Source of the DNA: Armatimonadota bacterium
Lineage (GTDB): Bacteria > Armatimonadota > Fimbriimonadia > Fimbriimonadales > Fimbriimonadaceae
Direction of reading: 5' to 3'
DNA: 64,000 nt
Assembly: GCA_022563855.1 (NCBI GenBank)
Contig: JADFMN010000009.1
Span: forward strand, 1 to 64,000
The notes beneath the pieces were generated by a model. That model did not search any database and had not been told where the DNA came from. It saw nothing but the letters and a program-made list of their open reading frames with translations. This document shows positions 40,524 through 49,554 of the stretch, piece after piece. The translations under genes and the position numbers were made by a program. The stretch's first letter is position 1; each line of letters opens with the position of its first letter.

Positions 40524-41528
40524 ATGAGTTTCCGCTGCTCGCTGTCGATTCTGCTGCTGGTTGCTTCGCTCGCGACCTTGCAGGCGCAGCGCAGAGACAG
40601 GCCGCAGCGCCCACCCCAAGACAGCAAGCAGTTTTTGCGGGATGTAGTTGCCGCATCCGGTCGATTGAAATACCACGGCCACCGCGTGATGAATGTGCGG
40701 GGCCGGGAGTACCGCGAAGGAATCTGGAGGAGTGGCGCAAGATTCCGAATTGAATACTTCTCGGACGATAAGGACGTAGACGGGCAGATTCTGGTCAACG
40801 ACGGCACGAACCAGTGGCACTATTTCAAGAAGGAGAACTTGATCCACAAGACGCCGGCCTGGACGGACAATCGATTTAGGTTTGTGCTCGATGCGATAGC
40901 CCGGCCCGGTCCGGCGCCCACAATAGTGGCGGGTGAGCGAATCGCCGGCAAGCGCACTTGGCTGATCGTCGTGGGCCAGCCTGGTCCGGAATCGGCAGTG
41001 CACAGGCTCTGGGTCGAGCGGCGCCACAAGGCAGTGCTGAAGAGAGAGACTCAGTTCGGAGATCGCGTCCGGATGCGCTGGGAGTTCAAGTCCTTTTCTT
41101 ACCATAGCGAGGTGAGCCCTGAATACTTCGTCTTGGAGATAGAAGGCGCGCGGATCGTCACTCCGCGCGAAATCCTGATCAATCTGTCCGCCGAGGCGAA
41201 ATTGGGCGCGTTCGAGCTGTCAGCAGGGAGCGGGTTCCTCATGTATCGCGCAAGGAGGGTCAAAAGCGGGGATGACCAGATCGGGATCGCGTCTCACTAC
41301 TCCGACGGTAGGCGCTTCCTCATTCTCTCGGTGTCAAACAAGCCGCACGGCCCACGGCGTGAGAGAACCCGGACGCCGCCGTCCGGAAATCGCCCGCCAC
41401 GTCCGGAGATTAACCGGTACACCTGGAAAGTCGGTTCCTACTACCTGCTGATCGTAGGGTCGGCGCCGGTTGACGAACTGCGTCGATTAGCTGGTACCGT
41501 GAGGCGGATCGAAACCGACGGCTCTTAA
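40524..41528 (+). CDS. RseB/MucB-like (LolA-fold) exported sigma-regulatory protein
   Basis: This 334-residue protein has a signal peptide (about residues 1-21) and a LolA-fold domain (about 40-210: LKYHGHRVMNVRGREYREGIW, RIEYFSDDKDVDGQILVNDG, WVERRHKAVLKRETQFG), followed by a second domain (to 330) with an Arg/Pro-rich linker. RseB proteins bind the anti-sigma factor and sense envelope damage. The assignment rests on the fold-like pattern plus the sigma/anti-sigma context. Confidence 0.7.
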   Translation: MSFRCSLSILLLVASLATLQAQRRDRPQRPPQDSKQFLRDVVAASGRLKYHGHRVMNVRGREYREGIWRSGARFRIEYFSDDKDVDGQILVNDGTNQWHYFKKENLIHKTPAWTDNRFRFVLDAIARPGPAPTIVAGERIAGKRTWLIVVGQPGPESAVHRLWVERRHKAVLKRETQFGDRVRMRWEFKSFSYHSEVSPEYFVLEIEGARIVTPREILINLSAEAKLGAFELSAGSGFLMYRARRVKSGDDQIGIASHYSDGRRFLILSVSNKPHGPRRERTRTPPSGNRPPRPEINRYTWKVGSYYLLIVGSAPVDELRRLAGTVRRIETDGS

Positions 41529-41549
41529 AGAGCGTCTTAATGGGCAAGA

Positions 41550-43748
41550 GTGGCAAGAAGATCAAAGCCGTCTGCGTCAGTCAAAAGCACGCCTCGTTCT
41601 AGGCGCTGGCGTCGCCTGAAAATAGCATTGGTTTCGACGGGCATATTTGTGTCTGTCTCGATCGTGGCTGGCACGTTGGTCATGTACGGCCGCGTTAGCG
41701 AGGCCAAGGAGTTGGTGCTCAATATCCATGAGTACATGCAGGAGCTTCGCAAAGACCCTACGGTCTTTGTTGCTGCCGACGGCTCTGTTCTGCTGACGCT
41801 GGCCAACGAGTACCGCCGACCGCTGACGTACGGCGAGATACCCCAGACGATCATCGACGCAACCATAGCCGCAGAAGATAAGCGATTTCGTGATCACGAA
41901 GGCGTCGACTTCACATCGTTGATGGGCATCATTTGGCAAGGGCTGAAGACGAAAGGGAAAGAGTCGCGCGGCGGCAGCACGCTCACGATGCAGATTTCGT
42001 ATAACCTGTACACAAGCACGGAGCGGTCGCTCGATCGGAAGCTGGACGACATGGCAATGGCGTACGTCATCGAGAGAAAGCTGAGCAAGGACGAGATTCT
42101 TGAGCTGTATCTGAACCAGATGTACTTCGGGGAAGGCGCCTACGGGGTAGGGGCAGCCGCAGAGGTGTACTTTGGCAAGACGGACATCAGCGAAATCACG
42201 CTGGCAGAAGCCGCTACGCTTGCGCGGCTGGTCCGGCGTCCAAGCCGTGAAAATCCTTTCGTAGATCCCGACAAGGCCTTGAAAAACCGGAACGTCGTGC
42301 TCAAGCTGATGCTAGAACAGGAGTTTATCGATGAGGCTCAGTACAAGGAAGCGAAGCAATCGGAACTGAACGTGAGCTCGGCGCGGCCGCGGACTGTCTC
42401 CGGCGAAAGGTTGGCGCCGTACTTCATCGACTATCTCTTCACCGAGGTTCGCAAGGATTTCCCCGACATCGACCTGGTCGCCGGCGGCTACCGTATCGAG
42501 ACCACGCTCGACCTCGAAATGCAGGAGAGAGCAGAGAAGGCTGTGCGCGACACGGTGGAGCGATTGAAGAATCGCAAAGTGACGACCGGTGCGATCGTAG
42601 TCCTCGGCGATGACGGCAGGGTTCTGACGATGGTCGGCGGGTCGGACTACCAGAAGAACCAGTTCAACGCCGTCGTACAGGGAGGCCGACAACCTGGCTC
42701 GGCATTCAAGGCGATCGTGTACTCGGCAGCGTTTGAATACGGCGTTGTTACGCCGTACGACATGATCAGCAACGAGCCGCTCGAGGTCGAGGATCGCCCG
42801 GGCAGGACGAAGTTTATCAGGAACTCGAACGGTGAATATGGCGGCGAGATGACCATCGCGCAGGCGTTCGTCAGGTCGATCAACATCCCGGCGTATCGGG
42901 TGATTCTGATGACCGGCCCGGCAAACGTCGTCAACGTTGCCAAGACCTCGTTCGGCTTCAAGCACAAACTTCCGCCGTACCCGTCGCTGGCGCTCGGTTC
43001 TGGAGAAGTGTCGCCGATGGAGATGGCCGTCGCGTTCAGCGTGTTCCAGTCTGGAGGCGACCGGGTAACGCCTTGGGCGATCAAGCGAATCCTGGACAGC
43101 GACGGTAGAACTATCAAGAGGTATTCGCCGAACATCAAGAGGTCGGTCATCAGCAAGAAGACTGCGAGGATCCTCGACACGCTGCTGTGGGACGTCGCGC
43201 ACAGAGGCACCGGTTGGCGGGCGGGGCGTGATACGGTAAACGCGCGCGGCAAGACCGGAACCACGAACGACTTCAAGGACGCTTGGTTCTGCGGCTATAC
43301 GGATCAGTTCATCGCCATCGCGTGGCTGGGTGGCGAGGTCCGCGAAGGGGATCGCTGGGTCTACCAGTCGATGAACCGAATCTTCGGCGGCGTGGAGGTC
43401 GCGCCGATGTGGTCGGAGGTGATCGCGTTCGCACAGGAGAAGTACGGCGAGAAGGCGAAAAGGCACACGCGGTACATCTCTGCGAATCCGGTAGAGGTCG
43501 ATATGACCGACAACGACTCGAACGACGACGGGGTAAACGACCTCCCAGATCTAGACCCAGACGTTATCCCACCTATCGAACCACCAGTGCCCCCAGACGA
43601 TGACCTTGTGGTCTTCATCTACGTGCAGATTTGCGAGGACACGCGGGATCGCGCCACAATCTACTGCCCTGAGAGAAGCAAGCGGCCGTACCGACCTGGG
43701 GAGGAGCCGATGGAGACCTGCGAGGTACACGGACCGCCGGCCATTTAG
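41550..43748 (+). CDS. Class A penicillin-binding protein (PBP1A)
   Basis: This 732-residue bifunctional enzyme polymerises glycan strands and cross-links peptides. One N-terminal helix (about 25-48) anchors it. The GT51 domain has EDKRFRDHEG (catalytic Glu near residue 110) and RGGSTLTMQ. The transpeptidase domain has SAFK (Ser near residue 384), SIN near residue 449 and KTGTT near residue 567. The C-terminus has an Asp/Pro-rich spacer and a Cys-containing tail. The start is GTG 41550. The next PBP gene begins immediately after its stop. Confidence 0.93.
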   Translation: MARRSKPSASVKSTPRSRRWRRLKIALVSTGIFVSVSIVAGTLVMYGRVSEAKELVLNIHEYMQELRKDPTVFVAADGSVLLTLANEYRRPLTYGEIPQTIIDATIAAEDKRFRDHEGVDFTSLMGIIWQGLKTKGKESRGGSTLTMQISYNLYTSTERSLDRKLDDMAMAYVIERKLSKDEILELYLNQMYFGEGAYGVGAAAEVYFGKTDISEITLAEAATLARLVRRPSRENPFVDPDKALKNRNVVLKLMLEQEFIDEAQYKEAKQSELNVSSARPRTVSGERLAPYFIDYLFTEVRKDFPDIDLVAGGYRIETTLDLEMQERAEKAVRDTVERLKNRKVTTGAIVVLGDDGRVLTMVGGSDYQKNQFNAVVQGGRQPGSAFKAIVYSAAFEYGVVTPYDMISNEPLEVEDRPGRTKFIRNSNGEYGGEMTIAQAFVRSINIPAYRVILMTGPANVVNVAKTSFGFKHKLPPYPSLALGSGEVSPMEMAVAFSVFQSGGDRVTPWAIKRILDSDGRTIKRYSPNIKRSVISKKTARILDTLLWDVAHRGTGWRAGRDTVNARGKTGTTNDFKDAWFCGYTDQFIAIAWLGGEVREGDRWVYQSMNRIFGGVEVAPMWSEVIAFAQEKYGEKAKRHTRYISANPVEVDMTDNDSNDDGVNDLPDLDPDVIPPIEPPVPPDDDLVVFIYVQICEDTRDRATIYCPERSKRPYRPGEEPMETCEVHGPPAI

Positions 43749-45599
43749 ATGTCGGTCATCCACGCGCCAAGATCTCCGCGGCTGACGGTTCGGCTGGCGC
43801 TGTTGCCGTTCTCGGCCTTGGCGATGCTGCTGGTTTACGGTGCACGGCTCTGGTACGTCCAGGTTGCACAGGCCGACGAGTGGAGCAGGCTCGCGGCCGT
43901 ATCCGGCGAAGACGAGGTGACGACAGTCGCTCCGCGAGGGCGGATCGTAGACCGAAACGGAATCCTCCTTGCCGGCGTGCGCCCGAGCGTTGTTGTTTCT
44001 GCGGTTTTCGATCAAATGAAAGATCACCCGGAGGTCTTGGCCGAGGTCGCCGCCATTCTCGATCTGAACGACGCGTGGATCGAGAAGTCGAAGAAGGAGA
44101 TGGGGTGGGATCCGTACGTTCCGGTCGTCATTTACGTCGGCGCGGACCCTGCGGCGGCGAGCCGCCTTGCGGAGTCTCTTGGCCGGTTGCCGGGCATCAG
44201 CGTCGAACTGCAGCCGGCACGCTTCTACCCCGACACAAAGAGTTTGGCCCACGTTCTTGGCTACGTTTGGACGCCGAGCGGAAGCGACGTCGAGCGGCTC
44301 GAAGGGCAAGGGATCACGCCGAGCACGTACGTCGGCAGGTCGGGCATCGAGATGTTCTACGAGGGGCTTCTGATGGGTGAGCCGGGGAAGGAGAGGTTCG
44401 CAGTCGACGCTCGCCGCAAGCCCGTTCGATCGCTTGGCGAAGTTCGAGCGGTTCCTGGATCGGAGTTGCGATTAGGGATAGACCTGCGTATCCAGCGGCT
44501 TGCTGCATCGCTGCTAGAGGGTCAGATGGGAGCAATCGTCGCCTTGGACCCCCGCAACGGCGACGTGATCTGCCTGGCGTCGAGCCCCTCGTTTGACGCC
44601 GGGCTTTACGAGAACGGAATCTCGTCGAAGAACTTGATGGCCCTGTATGATGACCCGGGCCGCCCGCTGTTTCCGCGCGCGATCGGTGGCGTATATCCAC
44701 CCGGTTCGACTTTCAAGATCGTCACAAGCTTGGCGGCCTGGAAGAGCGGGCATTTCTCTGTTTCTGAAACTCGGACCTGCGTCGGGTACTTCCAGTACGG
44801 AAGACGGCGGTTTGGCTGTCTTGGCGTTCACGGCGCCGTTAGTTTCGAAACAGCGTTCACGAAATCCTGCAACTCGTACTTCGCAAGTCTGGCGGTCGAC
44901 GTTGGTCGGGAGGCCTTTCTTGACGTGTGCCGCGCTTTGGGTTTGGGCAGCAAGTCGGACATCGACGTCCCGGGAGAGAGCGCTGGCACGGTGCCTTACT
45001 TCGATTGGCTGGAGAGTCGCGATCTGCGATGGCAGGGCGGCGACACGGTCAACATGGCCATTGGGCAAGGGTACATAGGCGTCACACCACTTCAGATGGC
45101 GAACGTCGTTGCCCTTGTTGCGAACCGTGGTCGAATCGAGCAGCCCTACGTGGTCGCAGGCTGGCGCGATGCGGGCTCTGATGCTGCTTACACGCGGCCC
45201 GACATGCCGTTGCTGGCTACGCTCGACGTGTCGGACCGGTTTTGGTCGATCCTCAACAATGCGATGATCGGCGTGATCGAGCACGGAACGGCGACGCGGG
45301 CGCGAATCGACGGCCTTACGTGGGCTGGCAAGACAGGCAGCTCAGAGCACTCCGGCGAGGGGAAGACTCACGCGTGGTTTGTCGGGTATGCGCCAGCAGC
45401 GAACCCTCAGATCGCGATTGCCGTGGTGATCGAGCGCGCAGGACACGGCGGCGAGGTCGCCGCGCCTATCGCAAGAGAGATCGTCCGGCTGTATCTGATG
45501 GCTGGCGAAGACACCGCTCCCGATATTCAGTCGACTGTCAGGCCAGGGACCAGCTCGTCCAGCGATTCCAGCGATGGCGCGTCGCCGAGCCCCTCGTAG
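43749..45599 (+). CDS. Penicillin-binding protein 2 (class B transpeptidase)
   Basis: This 616-residue monofunctional transpeptidase of the MrdA/FtsI family has one N-terminal helix (about 16-36), a PBP dimer domain (PRGRIVDRNGILLAGVRPS; GYVWTPSG) and the penicillin-binding motifs STFK (Ser near residue 319), SCN near residue 373 and KTGS near residue 523. Its ATG directly follows the PBP1A stop, with no gap. The final serine-rich residues are encoded in a 73-bp overlap with the convergent O-antigen-ligase gene. PBP2 (elongation) is more likely than FtsI, on motif style only. Confidence 0.9.
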   Translation: MSVIHAPRSPRLTVRLALLPFSALAMLLVYGARLWYVQVAQADEWSRLAAVSGEDEVTTVAPRGRIVDRNGILLAGVRPSVVVSAVFDQMKDHPEVLAEVAAILDLNDAWIEKSKKEMGWDPYVPVVIYVGADPAAASRLAESLGRLPGISVELQPARFYPDTKSLAHVLGYVWTPSGSDVERLEGQGITPSTYVGRSGIEMFYEGLLMGEPGKERFAVDARRKPVRSLGEVRAVPGSELRLGIDLRIQRLAASLLEGQMGAIVALDPRNGDVICLASSPSFDAGLYENGISSKNLMALYDDPGRPLFPRAIGGVYPPGSTFKIVTSLAAWKSGHFSVSETRTCVGYFQYGRRRFGCLGVHGAVSFETAFTKSCNSYFASLAVDVGREAFLDVCRALGLGSKSDIDVPGESAGTVPYFDWLESRDLRWQGGDTVNMAIGQGYIGVTPLQMANVVALVANRGRIEQPYVVAGWRDAGSDAAYTRPDMPLLATLDVSDRFWSILNNAMIGVIEHGTATRARIDGLTWAGKTGSSEHSGEGKTHAWFVGYAPAANPQIAIAVVIERAGHGGEVAAPIAREIVRLYLMAGEDTAPDIQSTVRPGTSSSSDSSDGASPSPS

Positions 45600-47614
45600 A
45601 TCTCCCTCAGGCGAGCCGCAGCCTCTCTCGCGGTTGCCATTTTTTCGCGTGCCGTTGCAAGGGTCTCACCTGCGAAAGCGAGCTCTCCTTGCGCCATCAT
45701 CTTCACTTGTGGCACGGTGTTGGCCGCATACCGGGCGTAACCTTCGACCGCTGCTCGGAGCAGCTCGGCTTCCTCAACGAGATCGTCAGTCATGTCGGCG
45801 AGCAGCAGTCGCGCTTCGAACGGCTGTGTGGGCACTAGTTGGGGGATCGATCGCACTTTCAGGTATGAAGTCTGCTCGACCGCGATGATCTCTCGCGCGA
45901 TCTCTGCCGCTGCCGCAGGGTCATCGAAGTCGAGGTGCAGATCCATCTTGAGCTTGAGCGTTCGCAGGTTTTTTGCGTCGTACTCCAGCGCCTCTTCGAT
46001 CGTCTTGAACGCCTGCGTTCGCTGACCGTCCTCGGCTTGTACTCGTGCGAGGAATCGGAGGTACTGCGTCCTCGGCTGCAACTGCACCGCCTTTTCCAGC
46101 AACGGGAGTCGCTCTTTATTGGATCTACGTTCGATCGACGCTCGGAGGTACCACGCTTCGGCGTCAGCCCGCGCTATGGAAGCGAGCTTTTGCGATGCTG
46201 CATCGGCTCGCTCGATGTCGGCCTGTTCGATGACTGCGGCCTTTCTGAGCGTATCAAGTGCGCCCGCCGCGTCCGCCTTCGCCAGTTCTACCCTTGCGAA
46301 GTACACCAGCGCGATGAGCGGGAACAGGCATCCGACGACCGCCAGCGTCACTCGCAGTTTGACCGGCGTTGATTCCGGCGACGATCCGTCGGTCGCAAGC
46401 TGCAGACCCGCGCCAAGCAGCACGAACACCAGGAACCCGATGCCGAAGAAGTACAAGTTGCTCTCGACCAGGCCGTGCGCGCCTGCTCCGACTATCGCAG
46501 CGATGCACCCGGCCAGCAGCGTCCTGCGTTCCACCGGCAGCGAGCGCGCTCCAGAGCAGACCTGCTTGAGCCACGTGCCGACGATCCACAGCACGATGAG
46601 CAGCGTGAGAACGCCACCCTCGGCTGCGATTTGCAAATACGTTTGGTGAGCGAACTGCGTCTGCTCGTGCAATCCCGATCTCGCCGATTGAAACCGGTAT
46701 GAGCCGATCCCGTAGCCCACCGGATTCGACTCGATCAGGCTGACGGTGCCCTGCCACAGCAGCTTGCGATACTCGACAGACTGCGTTTGCGTGCCTGCGG
46801 CGTTGGATACGCGGTTCATCGAGCCGGACTGATCGTCCGCCGCGGCGCCTCGCGACTGGAACGAAAACAGGAGCAGCCCGGCGACAGCAACCGGAATCAA
46901 GGCTGAGAAGCTGAACCAGCCGCGACGCCATATCAAGCAGAGCGACACGAGAGTCGCAATGGAGACAGCCGCAGCCAAGTAACCGCCCTTCGATTGGGTC
47001 AGCAGCAACGCCAGCATGATCAAGACAGCTGCGGCCATGCTCAACCCTCGCTGCAGGCCCTTGCTCGATAGGCCCAGTGCAAGCGCGATGGGCAGCCCGA
47101 CCAAGAGGACGCCTGCGAGCGCGTTCGGGTTGTTCCATCCGGCAAAGATTCGATACGTAGGCTCAATCTCGAACACTTTCAGATACTCGTAGATTCCTCG
47201 AAGGGCCACCAGAGCCATCGCCGCAGTCAAGGTGGCGAACAGCAGGCGAGGGCCGCGAACTCGTCCGAGAGAGCCGACGGCGAGAAAGAACCCAGCCCCG
47301 TACACAACCCACGACATCCACGCGTCGAAGCTGACGAATCCAAAGCTGGACAGAAGGATCGAACTGCCCAACACGAGTACCAGTCCCATGACGGGAAAGC
47401 TGAATCTCGAGGACGGCGTTTGGATGACGCGGCGCGTGGAGACGACGTATGCCAGCGCGCCGAAAACGAGAACGCCGACGAACAGCCTGACGAGCGATGG
47501 CAGGTCGCCGATGCCCTCGAACGGGAGCGCGAACACCACGATCTGGCCGCCGAGAACCACCGCGACTGCGCACGCCGATACCAGCAGTGCAAGCTCGAGC
47601 CGTACTTTCGTCAT
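45527..47614 (-). CDS. O-antigen ligase (Wzy_C) family membrane protein with C-terminal TPR region
   Basis: This 695-residue polytopic protein (about twelve helices to residue 435) has the Wzy_C core GWNNPNALAGVLLVGLPIALAL and the segment ESNPVGYGIGSYRFQSA, then HEQTQFAHQTYLQIAAEGG with the conserved His. The C-terminal 250 residues are helical TPR-like repeats (LEKAVQLQPRTQYLRFLARV; TIEEALEYDAKNLRTLKL). It probably ligates or polymerises glycans at the outer face of the inner membrane. The start ATG overlaps the upstream glycosyltransferase stop (ATGA). Confidence 0.85.
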   Translation of the reverse strand: MTKVRLELALLVSACAVAVVLGGQIVVFALPFEGIGDLPSLVRLFVGVLVFGALAYVVSTRRVIQTPSSRFSFPVMGLVLVLGSSILLSSFGFVSFDAWMSWVVYGAGFFLAVGSLGRVRGPRLLFATLTAAMALVALRGIYEYLKVFEIEPTYRIFAGWNNPNALAGVLLVGLPIALALGLSSKGLQRGLSMAAAVLIMLALLLTQSKGGYLAAAVSIATLVSLCLIWRRGWFSFSALIPVAVAGLLLFSFQSRGAAADDQSGSMNRVSNAAGTQTQSVEYRKLLWQGTVSLIESNPVGYGIGSYRFQSARSGLHEQTQFAHQTYLQIAAEGGVLTLLIVLWIVGTWLKQVCSGARSLPVERRTLLAGCIAAIVGAGAHGLVESNLYFFGIGFLVFVLLGAGLQLATDGSSPESTPVKLRVTLAVVGCLFPLIALVYFARVELAKADAAGALDTLRKAAVIEQADIERADAASQKLASIARADAEAWYLRASIERRSNKERLPLLEKAVQLQPRTQYLRFLARVQAEDGQRTQAFKTIEEALEYDAKNLRTLKLKMDLHLDFDDPAAAAEIAREIIAVEQTSYLKVRSIPQLVPTQPFEARLLLADMTDDLVEEAELLRAAVEGYARYAANTVPQVKMMAQGELAFAGETLATAREKMATAREAAARLREIYEGLGDAPSLESLDELVPGLTVD

Positions 47615-48513
47615 GCCATGCCCAGCTTGCGACGGATCGCGTCAAAGAAGTTCCTCAGAAGGAACAGTGTGGCACGAGCGGACAACGCCAGGGCGGCAGC
47701 GATGTACAAGAGCGGTCGGAAGAGAACGAACGATTCTGGCAGAGTGTGCTTCGCGTAATACCGCAACATCGAGCGGTGAAATCGCACGATCATTTTGTTG
47801 GCGACCTTGTCGGTGCTGCGCCCGATCGCGTGCGTGATGATCGCGTCCGGCAAGTACATAACGTCGAAGCCGAGCTCTGCGCACCGTTTGCAAATATCGA
47901 CGTCTTCGCAGTACATGAAGAACTTCGGATCGAGGCCGCCGAGCTTGTCGATAACTTCGCCACGGACGAACAGCGCCGCACCGCTCACCCAGTCCACCTT
48001 GCGCGGGTCGTCGTGGTGCCAGTCCGTCATCAAGTACTCGCGCGTAAACCTGTTGTTCGGGAACAGCCTGCCGAGAATCGTCCCGCGAAAAGCTGCGGCA
48101 ACCGGGTTTGGGAAGCTGCGACAGCTGAGCTGTAGGCTGCCATCGGGATTCAGCAGTTTTGCGCCGACGATTCCCGCGTTCGGAGTGTCGCGCATGTACT
48201 GCATCATGCGGCGGATCGCACCGTAACGCACGATCGTGTCGGAGTTTAGCAGCGCGACGTCGCGTCCGCGACGCGCCTTGATCCCGACGTTATGCCCGCC
48301 GGTGAATCCGAGGTTCTTAGACTGGCGCAGCAAACGGAACTGCGGGAACTCCTTTTCGACCATGTCAGGCGATCCATCGTTGCTTGCGTTGTCGATCACG
48401 ATCACCTCAAACTCCGCGTCCTCCCGCGCGACGACGAGGCTTGCAAGGCACACGCGAAGGTCCTCTAGCGTGTTCCAGCTGCAGATCGTGATGCTAAGGT
48501 CGAAATCCGGCAT
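47611..48513 (-). CDS. Glycosyltransferase family 2 (rhamnosyltransferase-like)
   Basis: This 300-residue GT-A enzyme has ITICSWNTLEDLRVCLASL and IVIDNASNDGSPDMVEKEF (nucleotide-sugar binding), the LNSDTIV DxD-type site near residue 91, the acceptor-site DWVSGAALFVRGEV and FFMYCEDVDICKR near residue 206. The C-terminus has a basic amphipathic segment and a hydrophobic helix for membrane attachment. It acts with its neighbour in surface-glycan assembly. It overlaps the upstream glycosyltransferase gene by 20 bp. Confidence 0.88.
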   Translation of the reverse strand: MPDFDLSITICSWNTLEDLRVCLASLVVAREDAEFEVIVIDNASNDGSPDMVEKEFPQFRLLRQSKNLGFTGGHNVGIKARRGRDVALLNSDTIVRYGAIRRMMQYMRDTPNAGIVGAKLLNPDGSLQLSCRSFPNPVAAAFRGTILGRLFPNNRFTREYLMTDWHHDDPRKVDWVSGAALFVRGEVIDKLGGLDPKFFMYCEDVDICKRCAELGFDVMYLPDAIITHAIGRSTDKVANKMIVRFHRSMLRYYAKHTLPESFVLFRPLLYIAAALALSARATLFLLRNFFDAIRRKLGMA

Positions 48514-49360
48514 GGTAGCCCTTGGCGCGAACGAAAGCTACCGCGTAGGAGGCGATGGCGACGAACGGCAGCGCGAGCCAGGCTAGGCCACGCGCGTGCT
48601 TTCCCAAGTAACGAACTAGACTCTTGTGAGATTCCCAGATCATGCTTTTGCGCGCCTGGCTTGTGCTCGCCCCGTGATGGTGTACGGCGTGCGCCGCGGC
48701 AGAGTACCAGCACGGCCAGCCGACCGCCATCAGTCGCTTGAGAAGGTCTACCTCGTTGAAGAAGATCGGGAACCGCTCGTCGAACGGCGCGGACGGATCG
48801 CCGACAGCCTCCAAGGCGGCTCGCCGAAACAGCAGGAACGTCCCCATCGGTTGCGGCGCCGGCCCGGGCTCGCTGTAATCGAAGCCTGGGAGCGAATACG
48901 ACGCCAGCCGGGATTTCGGAAACGCCTTCGCCAGCCCCGTGACTTCGCCGAAGAGATTCGTGACCGTCGGGTATCCGCGCACGGACCGCTGTGTCTTGCC
49001 GTTTGGCAGCACCAAGCGGATGGCGAGCGCCCCGAACTTCGTCTTGAACGCCAGCTCGCGGATCGCCTTCTGCAGGCTGTCGTCTTCAAACTCGGTGTCC
49101 GCGTTGAGCGTGAGCAGCCAGTCTCCCTTGGCCACGCCGAACGCCCGGTTGTTGCCCTTTGCGTACCCCTCGTTTGCGCTGGAAGCGATGAGGCTGACGG
49201 AAGGAAACTCGGACCTCACCATCTCGGCCGAGCCATCAGTGGAGGCGTTGTCCACAACGATGATCTCGAACGGCTCGTCAGGGGGAAATCTTCGGATGGA
49301 GGCCAGGCACGACCGCAGCTTGTCCTTGGTGTTCCAATTCACGATCAGCACGCTCAGCAT
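48494..49360 (-). CDS. Glycosyltransferase family 2
   Basis: This 288-residue enzyme is paralogous to the next gene: LIVNWNTKDKLRSCL, IVVDNASTDGSAEMV, LNADTEF near residue 86, MGTFLLFRRAALEAVG and FPIFFNEVDLLKRL. The two probably act one after the other on the same glycan before the O-antigen-ligase step. First gene of the minus-strand cluster; TACGAT lies 18 nt upstream of the ATG with AGGGG between. Confidence 0.88.
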   Translation of the reverse strand: MLSVLIVNWNTKDKLRSCLASIRRFPPDEPFEIIVVDNASTDGSAEMVRSEFPSVSLIASSANEGYAKGNNRAFGVAKGDWLLTLNADTEFEDDSLQKAIRELAFKTKFGALAIRLVLPNGKTQRSVRGYPTVTNLFGEVTGLAKAFPKSRLASYSLPGFDYSEPGPAPQPMGTFLLFRRAALEAVGDPSAPFDERFPIFFNEVDLLKRLMAVGWPCWYSAAAHAVHHHGASTSQARKSMIWESHKSLVRYLGKHARGLAWLALPFVAIASYAVAFVRAKGYHAGFRP

Positions 49361-49452
49361 ACGGCCCCTGTCATCGTACCTGTCAGGCAGTTGTTCCGGA
49401 TTTTTGAACTTAATACGGTGGAAATCTTAGGGCCTATATGGAAGAAAACAGG

Positions 49453-49482
49453 TTGACCATCCGATAATTGGATTGGTAAGAT
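49453..49482 (+). promoter_or_regulatory. Predicted promoter of the NlpC/P60 gene (TTGACC -18 bp- TAAGAT)
   Basis: A -35 box TTGACC (49453-49458) and -10 box TAAGAT (49477-49482) are 18 bp apart. This is one of the best two-part sigma-70 promoters in the window. The start codon is 72 nt further on. Confidence 0.6.
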
Positions 49483-49484
49483 AA

Positions 49485-49546
49485 AGCCTGTGTCCGAGGG
49501 CGGCAATTTTACCGGGTTCCAATCCGACTGGATGCTAGGCAGGAGG
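49485..49546 (+). promoter_or_regulatory. Structured 5' leader of the NlpC/P60 gene
   Basis: GCCT near 49487 can pair with AGGC just before the AGGAGG ribosome-binding site, enclosing CGG/CCG and ATCC-gact-GGAT stems in a three-way-junction-like fold. It is too short and lacks the motifs of the ydaO (c-di-AMP) riboswitch often found before such genes. It may control access to the ribosome-binding site. Confidence 0.35.
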
Positions 49547-49554
49547 ATCGAAAT

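Noticed and set aside
49485-49546. ydaO/yuaA c-di-AMP riboswitch before the NlpC/P60 gene
   Set aside because: The leader is only about 65 nt and lacks the conserved ydaO core.
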